64,000 bases of DNA from CAWIJJ01 sp963836405 (GTDB lineage: Bacteria; Acidobacteriota; Terriglobia; Bryobacterales; Bryobacteraceae). A model generated the notes under the pieces. That model was given only the letters and a program-made list of their open reading frames with translations, had not been told where the DNA came from and made no database searches. Both the position numbers and the translations under genes were made by a program. Below are positions 34,747 through 43,209 of this stretch, piece by piece. Position 1 is the stretch's first letter. Every line of letters starts with the position of its first letter. The stretch spans positions 209,116-273,115 of the forward strand of contig CAWIJL010000013.1 of assembly GCA_963836405.1 (NCBI GenBank). Direction: 5' to 3'.

Positions 34747-36111
34747 ATGCGTGCAATCCCGATAGCGCTAGTTCTGCTTTGCGCCTGTGCAACGGCTGCG
34801 AGTCCTCCGCCGGTGGCCATCCGCAACGCGAGAATCGTGACCATCAGCGGTTCCACCCTGAACCGCGGAACGGTAATTCTTCGCAACGGCCTGATCGAGG
34901 CCGTCGGAGAGAATGCCCCGATTCCTCCGGATGCGGCAGTGGTCGAGGGCGAGGGCCTCACGGTTTATCCCGGCCTGGTCGATGCCTTGAGCACCTGGGG
35001 CATCCCCACCGCCTCGGCAACCACCGGCGGGCGCGGAACCGGCGCAACCCAGGCCGCTCCCACGCAGGGGCAGCAGGCCGCCGCGACACGAATCTCGCGC
35101 GGCCCCGAGGACCGTCCGCAGACCACAAGCTGGATCAAAGCCGCCGACGAGATCCAACTCACCGATCGCCGTTTCGAAATCGCGCGTAGCGCCGGGTTCA
35201 CTACCGCCGTAACATTCCCCACCCGCGGAATCTTCGCCGGGCAGGGCTCCGTCATCAACCTCAACACCGAGGGCCGCACCGCGGAAATGGTCGTCGATCC
35301 CTCCGTCGGACAGTACATCTCGCTCGGCGGCGGCAGAGGCGGCATGGGCGGGGGCTTCCCCGGTTCCCTCATGGGCATCATCGCGTACATCCGCCAGATC
35401 TACCTCGACGCCGATAACTACACGCAGGCCAAAGCCGCGTATGCCAAAGAACCGCGCGGCGTCAAGCGGCCGGACTACGACCGCGCCCTCGAAGGCGTGC
35501 TCGAATCGAATCGCATCCTGCTGCCCGCCTCCACCCTGGTGGAGATCGATCGCATGATCCGTTTCGCAGCCGAGTTGAAACAGCCCGCGCTGATTTACGG
35601 TTTGCGTGAAGGCTTCCGTCCGGAATCCGTCGCGCTGCTCAAGAAAGCCGGAACGCAGGTGTTGGTGAGCCTGCGCTGGCCGGAGCCGCCCCGCGACCCC
35701 GACCCCGATTCAACCGAAACGTTCCGCACCCTCGAGGATCGCGCCAAGGCGCCCTCCGTGCCCGCCGAACTCAAAAAGGCGGGCGTCCCCTTCGCTCTGT
35801 ATACCGACGGCATCGCCCAGGCGCGCGACTTGCAGCGCGCCGTCAAGAAGGCCATCGAAGCAGGCCTGGCGCGTGAGGACGCCGTTCGCGCCCTGACCCT
35901 TTCGCCGGCCGAAATCTACGGCGTGGCCGACCGGCTCGGCAGCATTCAGCAGGGCAAGATCGCCAACCTGGTGGTCACGCGCGGCGACCTGTTTGAGGAC
36001 CGCACGCGCGTCGAAATGGTGTTCGTGGACGGCGTGAAATACGTTCCCGAGCCCGAGGCGGCTCCGCAAGGCGGCCGGGGACAGACCGCAACTCCGGGAG
36101 GCGAACGATGA
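34747..36111 (+). CDS. Amidohydrolase-like protein lacking the HxH metal motif
   Basis: 454 residues. Signal peptide (MRAIPIALVLLCACATAA) then an imidazolonepropionase-like amidohydrolase frame: the N-terminal composite beta domain (VAIRNARIVTISGSTLNRGT), the end of the barrel (ALTLSPAEIYGVADRLGSIQ) and QGKIANLVVTRGD are all normal. At the point where active members have DxHxH, this protein reads YPGLVDALSTWG, with no His, and later metal histidines are also missing. It is therefore probably not a metal-dependent hydrolase by itself. A GGGRGGMGGG insert is near 35325-35365 and GGRGQ near the C-terminus. Its TGA overlaps the next ATG (ATGA), so it is tightly coupled to the active-looking paralogue. 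Confidence 0.85.
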   Translation: MRAIPIALVLLCACATAASPPPVAIRNARIVTISGSTLNRGTVILRNGLIEAVGENAPIPPDAAVVEGEGLTVYPGLVDALSTWGIPTASATTGGRGTGATQAAPTQGQQAAATRISRGPEDRPQTTSWIKAADEIQLTDRRFEIARSAGFTTAVTFPTRGIFAGQGSVINLNTEGRTAEMVVDPSVGQYISLGGGRGGMGGGFPGSLMGIIAYIRQIYLDADNYTQAKAAYAKEPRGVKRPDYDRALEGVLESNRILLPASTLVEIDRMIRFAAELKQPALIYGLREGFRPESVALLKKAGTQVLVSLRWPEPPRDPDPDSTETFRTLEDRAKAPSVPAELKKAGVPFALYTDGIAQARDLQRAVKKAIEAGLAREDAVRALTLSPAEIYGVADRLGSIQQGKIANLVVTRGDLFEDRTRVEMVFVDGVKYVPEPEAAPQGGRGQTATPGGER

Positions 36112-37454
36112 AGATCATCATCACGGCTTTAATCGCAGTGGCGTCCCTGTGCGCCGAGACCATCGTCATACAGAACGCCACCATCATGACCGTGACCCAC
36201 GGCACGGTGAAGGGATCGATCCTGCTCAGAGACGGAAAAATTGTGGAAGTGGGGGAGAAGGTGCAGGTGCCGGAAGGCGCGAAAATCATCGACGCTTCCG
36301 GCCAGTACGTCATCCCAGGCATCATCGATCCCCACTCGCACATCGCGCTCGATGGCGGCGTCAATGAAGGAAGTACTTCCGATTCCGCCATGGTGAACGT
36401 CGGCGATATCATCGACTTCGAGGACATCCGCATCCATGACGCCCTCGCCGGAGGCGTCACCACCATCCACACCCTGCACGGTTCGGCGAACTCCATCGGC
36501 GGGCAGGACGCCACGCTCAAAATGCGCTGGGGACAGGACGCCCAAGGCCTCCTGTTCGCCGGCGCCCCGCCCACGCTGAAACTCGCGCTTGGCGAAAATC
36601 CCAAGCGCGCCGGCAACCCCGCCGGCCGCGGCGGCGCCGGCACCACCACCGCGCGCTATCCCGCCACGCGCATGGGCGTCGAGGACGTGATCCGCGAAGA
36701 ATTCCAGGACGCCCGGGCATACCAGTCGGAATGGGCGGCATACCGCGCCCGCGTTGCCCGGGGCGAAACGCCCGTCCCGCCGCGCAAAGACCTCAAGCTC
36801 GACCCGCTGGTGGAGGTGCTCGAAGGCAAGCGCCTCGTCCACTGCCATGCTTACCGCGCCGACGAAATCCTCATGATGATGCGCGTGGCGGAGGAGTACG
36901 GCTTCAAGGTGCGGGTCTTCATCCACGCGCTGGAGGCCTATAAGGTCGCCAAGGAAATCGCCGCCCACGGCGCCAGCGCCAGCACGTTCAGCGACTGGTG
37001 GAACTACAAGATGGAAGTCGTGGACGCCATCCCGTTCAACGCCGGCATGCTCAGCAAGGCCGGCGTGCTCACCAGCCTCAACAGCGACGACGCCGAGCTG
37101 ATGCGCCACCTCAACATGGAGGCGGCCAAAATCATGAAGTACAGCGGCGTCAGCGAAAGCGAGGCGCTTGCCATGATCACCCTCAACCCCGCCAAACAAC
37201 TCGGCATCGACGATCGTGTGGGTTCCATCGAAGTCGGCAAGGACGCCGACCTGGTCATCTATGATAAGTACCCGCTCTCGGCCCTGGCCAAGGTCCAGAA
37301 GGTGCTGATCGACGGTAAGGTCTATTTCGACCGCGATGAAGATATGTCCGGGCGCGCGGCCAAGGAGGCCGAGAAACAGAAACTGATCGAAAAGGAGAAG
37401 CAGGCCCAGCAGCAGCAACGCCCGCAAATGCCCGCCAGGAAGGGACCGCAATGA
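36108..37454 (+). CDS. Amidohydrolase with intact metal site
   Basis: 448 residues. Signal peptide (MKIIITALIAVASLCAE) and a full imidazolonepropionase-like amidohydrolase: IPGIIDPHSHIALDGG supplies the first two His ligands, KLALGENPKR probably the bridging Lys, LVHCHAYRADEI and FIHALEAYKVA further His, and SLNSDDAEL the catalytic Asp. This is the only one of the three adjacent paralogues with the full set. The substrate is unknown; exported relatives act on cyclic amides or dipeptide-like compounds. A short RGGAG insert is near 36625-36645, and the last 30 residues are charged and Gln-rich. It overlaps both neighbours by 4 bases (ATGA). Confidence 0.9.
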   Translation: MKIIITALIAVASLCAETIVIQNATIMTVTHGTVKGSILLRDGKIVEVGEKVQVPEGAKIIDASGQYVIPGIIDPHSHIALDGGVNEGSTSDSAMVNVGDIIDFEDIRIHDALAGGVTTIHTLHGSANSIGGQDATLKMRWGQDAQGLLFAGAPPTLKLALGENPKRAGNPAGRGGAGTTTARYPATRMGVEDVIREEFQDARAYQSEWAAYRARVARGETPVPPRKDLKLDPLVEVLEGKRLVHCHAYRADEILMMMRVAEEYGFKVRVFIHALEAYKVAKEIAAHGASASTFSDWWNYKMEVVDAIPFNAGMLSKAGVLTSLNSDDAELMRHLNMEAAKIMKYSGVSESEALAMITLNPAKQLGIDDRVGSIEVGKDADLVIYDKYPLSALAKVQKVLIDGKVYFDRDEDMSGRAAKEAEKQKLIEKEKQAQQQQRPQMPARKGPQ

Positions 37455-38771
37455 AACTCGTCGGACTTTTGATTGGATGCGCTATGTGCGCGCTCGCGGC
37501 ATCGGGCGACAGTTTCCTGATCCGCAACGTGGATGTCTATCCCGTCACCGGGCCGGCCGTCAAAGCCGTGTCGGTGCTGGTGCAGGATGGCAGGATCGCC
37601 GATATCGGGCCGAAGATCGCGGTGCCCAAAGGCCTCCGCATCGTCGAAGGCAAGGGCCTGCGGGTCTACCCCGGCATGATCGATTCCGCCACCGACCTCG
37701 GACTGTCCGAGGTCGCCTCCGTGCGCGAAACCAGCGACACCGGGGAACTGGGCGAGTTCATGCCGCAGTTGCGGGCCATCGTCGCCGTGAACCCGGCGAG
37801 CGAGCATTTCGGCGTCGTGCGCATCAACGGCATCACTTCCGCCATTGCGTTCCCGCGGCGCGGGCAACGCCGGCACCCCCGGCGGCCGTCAGTTTCTTTC
37901 CGGGCAGGCCGCGCTGATCCACACCGCCGGCTGGACCTGGGAGGAGATGTCGATCAAACCTTCCGCCGCCATGCAACTGAACTTCCCGTCTATGTCCCGC
38001 GGCGGCCGCGGCGGTATGTCCGCGGAAATCTCCCAGGCGCCCTCGGGCGCTGCCGGCGCCGCCGCCACCGGCCAGGCCAAGCGCGCCTACGACGAGCAGA
38101 TCCGCAAACTCGAGGCGTTCTTCGACGACGCCCGCCGCTATCAGCGCGCCAAAGCGGCCAACGCCCCCGGCCTTCCGCGCGACCTGAAGTATGAAGCCAT
38201 GATCCCCGTGCTCGAAGGCAAAACGCCCCTGGCCGTTTCCGCGGCCCGCGCAACCTCCATCCGCGACGCCGTGGCTTTCGCCGAAAAACAGAAGGTGAAA
38301 ATCGTCCTCCTCCAGCCGCGCGACCTCGATAAGGTGGGGCCGCTGCTCAAAGAGAAGAACGTGCCCATCATCCTCGGCCGCGTTCTCGCGCTGCCGCCCA
38401 CCGAAGACGAGGGCTACGACGCCATGCACGTCCTCGCCGCCGAAGCGTACAAGGCCGGTGTCCAATTCGCGTTCGGCACCTTCGGCAACCAGTTCGTTCG
38501 CAACCTTCCTTACGAAGCCGCGGCGGCGGTCGCCTTCGGGCTGCCCTACGAAGAGGCGTTGAAGGCCATCACCATCAACCCCGCCCGCATCTGGGGCGTG
38601 GACGACCAGGTGGGTTCTGTCGAAAAAGGCAAATGGGCCGACCTGGTAGTCACCGACGGCGACCTCCTGGAAATCAAAACCCACGTCCGCCACCTGTTCA
38701 TCAAAGGTCAGGAAGTCGAGCTTTCCAACAAGCAGACCAAGCTCCAGGAATTGCACGCGCAGCGGCCGTAA
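37451..38771 (+). pseudogene. Third amidohydrolase-like gene, split by a frameshift
   Basis: From 37451 the first frame encodes a signal peptide (MKLVGLLIGCAMCALAA) and the N-terminal amidohydrolase beta domain to GITSAIAFPR near 37860. The remainder continues in the +1 frame: NAGTPGGRQFLSGQAALIHT to the C-terminal AITINPARIWGVDDQVGSVE and KGKWADLVVTDGD, ending at 38771. A single extra base in the CCGCGGCGCGGG tract around 37855-37866 explains the break. The downstream half has no good start of its own. Like the first paralogue, it has no HxH (YPGMIDSATDLG) and lacks later His ligands. Start overlaps the previous stop (ATGA). Either a true frameshift or a sequence error in a GC-rich, low-complexity tract. 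Confidence 0.8.
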
Positions 38772-38835
38772 GCGCGGTGCGGCGTCCGGCTGTGGGACTT
38801 GTTCTCGGGCGCCGCACTGTGCGTTTCGCGAAGGA

Positions 38836-40476
38836 TTACTGCGGGACGTAAACCCGCTTTAATTCAAGTTGAACCGTCACCGGCTGACCTTCCGTTACGG
38901 TGGATTCAGCACCCCCAGCAACCATACTGCTGAGAACGCCAGGCCGCTGTAGGGTTGTTTTCCAGGCTTCCTCAACCACCGCGAGGATTCGGTACGGTTC
39001 TGCGGGCATGCCTTCCAGGGCGAACGTACCATCTTCGCCGGTAACTGCTGAGACGAACACTGGAAAGTCGTTCTTGAGTCGCGTGGGCCAAGGTATTGCG
39101 ATGACTCTGGCGCCGCTAATGGACTCCCCTCGTTCCTTTACGGTCCCCTGCAGGCGACCGCTTTTGGTGGAGATGAGGACCGATAGATCTTGGCTCAATA
39201 GGGACACATTCGGCATTAGCACTCCGTCCCGTACCGTGCCGCCCCCATAGAAAATACCCGCAACCACGTATGGAGCACTCAGCCCGGCTACTTCAATTGA
39301 TTGCCGGCGCAACCCAAAGAGGGTGAGTACAAATCGGCCATCCTCGGTTACGACCGGTTGTGGCTCGCCCAAACCGACGCCTTCGAGGGGCTGAATATGG
39401 ACAGACAAACGTCGGCGACTCTCGGCCGGGAAGCTGTCCGGCAGCCGCAATACACCCGTGATTTGCATCGCAGGTTGAAGGCGCAGATCCTCGTCCAGAT
39501 CTTTGTCGAAAACAGATAGGGTCTGCCACAAGTACTTTCGCACTGAGTGATCTGAACCTGACGGAGCGATTGATAGTTGATAATCACCAGGAGCCACATT
39601 CGTGATCGTGAGATACTCGCCACATCGAATCGTGGCTTGAGCGATCCTATTAAAGGCAGTGCCCGCTTGCCGAATCAACGCTACTGCATAGGTTCGGCCT
39701 GCCTCACAACTATCGCGCCGCAATTCCCCGGATATCCGATAAAGCTGACGGCGCGACATAGGCACGGCCCCGAGATCCAAGGGTACTCCTGGGAGTATCA
39801 CCAACGGAACTATCTCCCACGCATTAGTGCTCGCAGGCCATGTTTGCCGGCCATATGCGGGACCGAGCATACTCTTCTTACTCGAATCCCGGTGAGACGC
39901 CACCGTCGCTAGCTCCGCGGCCTTATCGGCCGCCATCTCCAGGTAGTATTGCCCGGGCTTCAAGGACTCGAACTGAAACGAGCCCTTCTTATCAGTACTT
40001 GCCGGTGCCGCAACAGGCCATGGAACCGGCTTTCCCAGCTCATAACGAATCGCCACTGGCTGGACCAGAATTCCTGACACAGGTACATGGGTTTCTCCAT
40101 CGAGTATCTGCCCTTTGATGGAACTCGCGGCAATCATGTCGACATCGCCAGACAGAACTCCGGTCCGAAGTGTAACCAGTCGGGGCACGTTAGGACCGGG
40201 GCTATAACCTGGAGCCGTCGCGTACAGCATATAAGGGCCCGGGGTCGTTACATCCAGGTGGTATGTTCCATCGGTCATGGTTTCAACGACGTGTCCAGGC
40301 TCCTGAAAAGGTACCAAGACTATGTGACGTCCTGGGGTTAAAGATACCCGAGCGTGCGACAGCGGTAAGCCGGTGCTCAGATCGCGGACTGTGCCACTGA
40401 TACCCGTTCGGGAGCGCTCCTGAGCGAAAACGGCACAGCCTATCCACAGTGTTAAACACCAGCGCTGTATTGTCAT
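38836..40476 (-). CDS. Exported protein with carboxypeptidase-regulatory-like domains
   Basis: 546 residues with a signal peptide (WCLTLWIGCAVFAQ) and several carboxypeptidase-regulatory-like/prealbumin-type beta-sandwich units: SGTVRDLSTGLPLSHARVSL at about 28, KGQILDGETHVPVSGILVQP at about 125, a middle unit around 255-330 and LQGTVKERGESISGARVIAI at about 440. No catalytic domain is present. These domains are structural or carbohydrate-binding in other proteins. The base composition is visibly lower in GC and the codon use less biased than in the neighbours. Yet its ATG overlaps the GH38 stop (TGATG), so it is translationally coupled to a glycosidase. Possibly an accessory binding protein; this is inference. 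Confidence 0.8.
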   Translation of the reverse strand: MTIQRWCLTLWIGCAVFAQERSRTGISGTVRDLSTGLPLSHARVSLTPGRHIVLVPFQEPGHVVETMTDGTYHLDVTTPGPYMLYATAPGYSPGPNVPRLVTLRTGVLSGDVDMIAASSIKGQILDGETHVPVSGILVQPVAIRYELGKPVPWPVAAPASTDKKGSFQFESLKPGQYYLEMAADKAAELATVASHRDSSKKSMLGPAYGRQTWPASTNAWEIVPLVILPGVPLDLGAVPMSRRQLYRISGELRRDSCEAGRTYAVALIRQAGTAFNRIAQATIRCGEYLTITNVAPGDYQLSIAPSGSDHSVRKYLWQTLSVFDKDLDEDLRLQPAMQITGVLRLPDSFPAESRRRLSVHIQPLEGVGLGEPQPVVTEDGRFVLTLFGLRRQSIEVAGLSAPYVVAGIFYGGGTVRDGVLMPNVSLLSQDLSVLISTKSGRLQGTVKERGESISGARVIAIPWPTRLKNDFPVFVSAVTGEDGTFALEGMPAEPYRILAVVEEAWKTTLQRPGVLSSMVAGGAESTVTEGQPVTVQLELKRVYVPQ

Positions 40477-43199
40477 CACACCTCATCACCCTTAGGGTTT
40501 GGCCTGTAACTCAAGCGCAAGGTGCGAAGTCCGAAGCGCGGCAGCGCCAGCCTCACTTCGCGCCGCCCCCCGGAACCCCTTCGTACCGGCAGTTCGCGAA
40601 TGACGCGGCCATCGAACTCCACCAGTTCCACCCGCGATGCCTGCACATCCAGCGACACCGTGCGCTCGGCGTCGTCACCCTCGGCGTTGAACAGGCGGAT
40701 CAGCAGGCTTTCGTCCTGGTGGAGCACGGTCGGGATCTCCACCCCGCCGCCGCTCACCGAAACGAGCGATCGCGTCGCCGCGCCGGTGCCCGGATCCCCG
40801 TCCATGATCTGCGCCACCAGCGGCTCGTTCCAGTTCGCGCTCTCGGCCGAAATCCGCGCCTCGTCCCACAGTCCGGTGTGCGGCACCAGCGCGTAGCCGA
40901 TCTGTTGCGTTCCCCGCAGCGGGCACTTGCCCCACCAGAAACCGCCCTCCCATCCCCAGCCCATCACCAGCGCCAGCGGATGATCGGGGCCGTGCGTGTA
41001 GGCGGTAACATGATCGGAAAACACCGCCAGGCCGGCCTTCTCCTCTTCGTCCACCACGTCCACCCAATGGATGACCAGGTTCTGCTTGATCTCATCCCAG
41101 CGCTGGAAAAACGTGTCGCGGTTGCGGCTCCGGCACACGTCGTACGCCGCGTTCTTGTAAATGGCCTGGTTGCGCAGGGGCACCGGGAAAAAGGCCTGCA
41201 GCTTCCAGCGGCCATCGTGTTGCGAGCGCCGCCGTTCCACGCGGCGGTCTTCGGGCTTGATGTCCCAGGGGTCGCCGATCCAGGTGTCCTGCGGGTAAGT
41301 GAAGCTCGCGTTGAAATCGATCCGCCGCTGCCACTGCGCCAGCGTGATCGTGGTCTGGAACCGGCGGCCCAGCACCTGCCCGGCGACGACGGCGCGGACC
41401 CGCACCGGCCCATTCTCGGTAATCGCAACGTTCGCCCGGTTGTCGGCGCTCGATGCCCATTGCTTCTCGGCGACAAAGTAGCCGCGGTACTCGTTGAACA
41501 GCCGTTCCGCCGAAGCATCGACAAATTCGCGGTTGCCCTGCTTCATGAGCAGGCTGGTGATCGCGCCGCCGCGCGCGGGGTCGAGACGCAGGCGGTAAAG
41601 GTCCGACTCGAGCACTACCTGTCCATCCGCCTGAGCGCTCGCGCTCGGCCCCGGGAAAGCGGACGGCGGCGAATCGTCGTACACCGGTTCGATCCGGTAC
41701 GAGCTATAGCCCATGCCGTTGACGCGCGCGCGAAACAGCACCGCGGCGGCGTTGAGGCTCTCGCCTGCGGCGTAGGCCGGTAATCCGGCAGCGGCGCCGG
41801 CCGCGCGCGGCGGGGCTCCGGACGGACCCGATCCCGAGCGCGGAGTGAATTTTCGCGGCCGCAAAAACTGGCACGGGATCTCGCGGCCCGCGGCATCGAA
41901 AACGCGCGCTCGGCGCGTGCCGGAGTCGGCGGTCCAATCCAGTTCCACCGTGTCGTCGCGGTCCGCCGCGGCCGTGTTGAACACGCGGATCCACTGCGGG
42001 CCGAGCGGCGCGGCAGCCGGCCGTTCGCCGCCGCGCGAGAGAAGTTCCACGGCGGAAGCGATCACCGCCGACGCAATCTCCTCGGTCTCCATCGTCTCGG
42101 AGGCCACCTGAAAGGCCCATGCCTGGCGCCCGGTTCGTGTGGTCGCGGTGATCCAGGCGTCGTGATGCTGCGCCCACAGCAACTGGTCCCACGCGCGTTG
42201 CAGGCGCGCGCCGGGATACGGCGTTCCACGCATCGCCGTCGCCATAGCCGCCATCTTCTCGGCCATCAGGACGCGGTTCTCCGCCGCGCGGACCTGCTGG
42301 GCCAAAGTTTGCAGCGTCTTCTCGCCCCAGGGCAGGGTAGTGAGAATGTCCTCCGGCCCGAAGCGCCACTGCTTTTGCGGCTTGTCCGCAATCTCGCTCA
42401 TGTACTCGCGCCAGGTTACGAACCGTATGTGGGCGCCCCTTACCTTGGGCCGCGCCGCCCACCCCAGGTCCTGAAAGCAGTTGCCCGCCGGGTGCGCAAT
42501 TCCATGCGCCACGCACTTCCGCGCGAATTCCGCCGAGCCCGTGACGGACTCCGTCTCCCAGGTCCGCAGAAGTTCTTCGCAGGCATAACGGGGCACCGCC
42601 GGGATGGAAGTGCCGTCCGGCCCGACCCAGTCCACCGTCTCCGCATCGAAACCCGCCGCGTACCCGCCCCACGCCGTGCCCGGATCTTTCAGGATCGCCG
42701 ACGTGAAACCGAGCGAGCGCAGCAGTTGCGGCAGGCAACTGGCCCAGCAGGGCTCCTGCACCGCATAGGATTCAATCGCCGCTTCGGGGAAGTGCTCGCG
42801 GATGATTTCGCGTCCGCGCAGCAATTGCCGGACATTGCTTTCGCCGCCTTGCGCCCAGCCGAACGGCTGCGAAAACGTGCCGTTCACGATTTCCACGCGC
42901 GCGCCCACCGCCCGGTCCGCCAGCAGCTTCCGGAATTCCCGGTACGCTTGCGGATCTTCGCGCCGCAGGTCGTCCCAGGAGGCCGGCTCGATGTCAAGCG
43001 AGATCTTCCATTCCGGAATCGCGCGCATCGCATTGAGAATGTCCCGCCAGGAGCCGGCCGGCATGTGCCCGCGCGATCCGCCGTGGTAGCCGTCCACATA
43101 ATAGAGGGTTGGAGTGGCGCCGCCCGCCGGTGCCTGCGCCGAGGCGCGTGCCGCCAAGGCCGCGGCCGCGATCGACTCAGCCAGTTCGCGACGCGTCAT
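40476..43199 (-). CDS. GH38 alpha-mannosidase-like glycosidase, divergent, Tat-exported
   Basis: 907 residues. Tat signal (MTRRELAESIAAAALAA), N-terminal barrel with LLRGREIIREHFPEA and LPQLLRSLGFTSAILKD, a three-helix segment with the GH38 motif LLWAQHHDAWITATT, and a long C-terminal beta region (LRLDPARGGAITSLLMKQGN, TITLAQWQRRIDFNASFTYP). The overall order is that of GH38 mannosidases, but the N-terminal zinc motif normally reading HxD reads VDGYHGGSRGH, and the usual DPFG segment with the nucleophile is changed. It may act on a sugar other than mannose. It starts 10 bp after the GH29 stop and overlaps the next gene by one base, so it sits inside an operon. Confidence 0.8.
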   Translation of the reverse strand: MTRRELAESIAAAALAARASAQAPAGGATPTLYYVDGYHGGSRGHMPAGSWRDILNAMRAIPEWKISLDIEPASWDDLRREDPQAYREFRKLLADRAVGARVEIVNGTFSQPFGWAQGGESNVRQLLRGREIIREHFPEAAIESYAVQEPCWASCLPQLLRSLGFTSAILKDPGTAWGGYAAGFDAETVDWVGPDGTSIPAVPRYACEELLRTWETESVTGSAEFARKCVAHGIAHPAGNCFQDLGWAARPKVRGAHIRFVTWREYMSEIADKPQKQWRFGPEDILTTLPWGEKTLQTLAQQVRAAENRVLMAEKMAAMATAMRGTPYPGARLQRAWDQLLWAQHHDAWITATTRTGRQAWAFQVASETMETEEIASAVIASAVELLSRGGERPAAAPLGPQWIRVFNTAAADRDDTVELDWTADSGTRRARVFDAAGREIPCQFLRPRKFTPRSGSGPSGAPPRAAGAAAGLPAYAAGESLNAAAVLFRARVNGMGYSSYRIEPVYDDSPPSAFPGPSASAQADGQVVLESDLYRLRLDPARGGAITSLLMKQGNREFVDASAERLFNEYRGYFVAEKQWASSADNRANVAITENGPVRVRAVVAGQVLGRRFQTTITLAQWQRRIDFNASFTYPQDTWIGDPWDIKPEDRRVERRRSQHDGRWKLQAFFPVPLRNQAIYKNAAYDVCRSRNRDTFFQRWDEIKQNLVIHWVDVVDEEEKAGLAVFSDHVTAYTHGPDHPLALVMGWGWEGGFWWGKCPLRGTQQIGYALVPHTGLWDEARISAESANWNEPLVAQIMDGDPGTGAATRSLVSVSGGGVEIPTVLHQDESLLIRLFNAEGDDAERTVSLDVQASRVELVEFDGRVIRELPVRRGSGGRREVRLALPRFGLRTLRLSYRPNPKGDEV

Positions 43200-43209
43200 A
43201 GCACGCTCC

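Noticed and set aside
36129..37451. A 440-codon minus-strand frame
   Set aside because: Antisense to the metal-intact amidohydrolase; His-rich only because of complementary codons.
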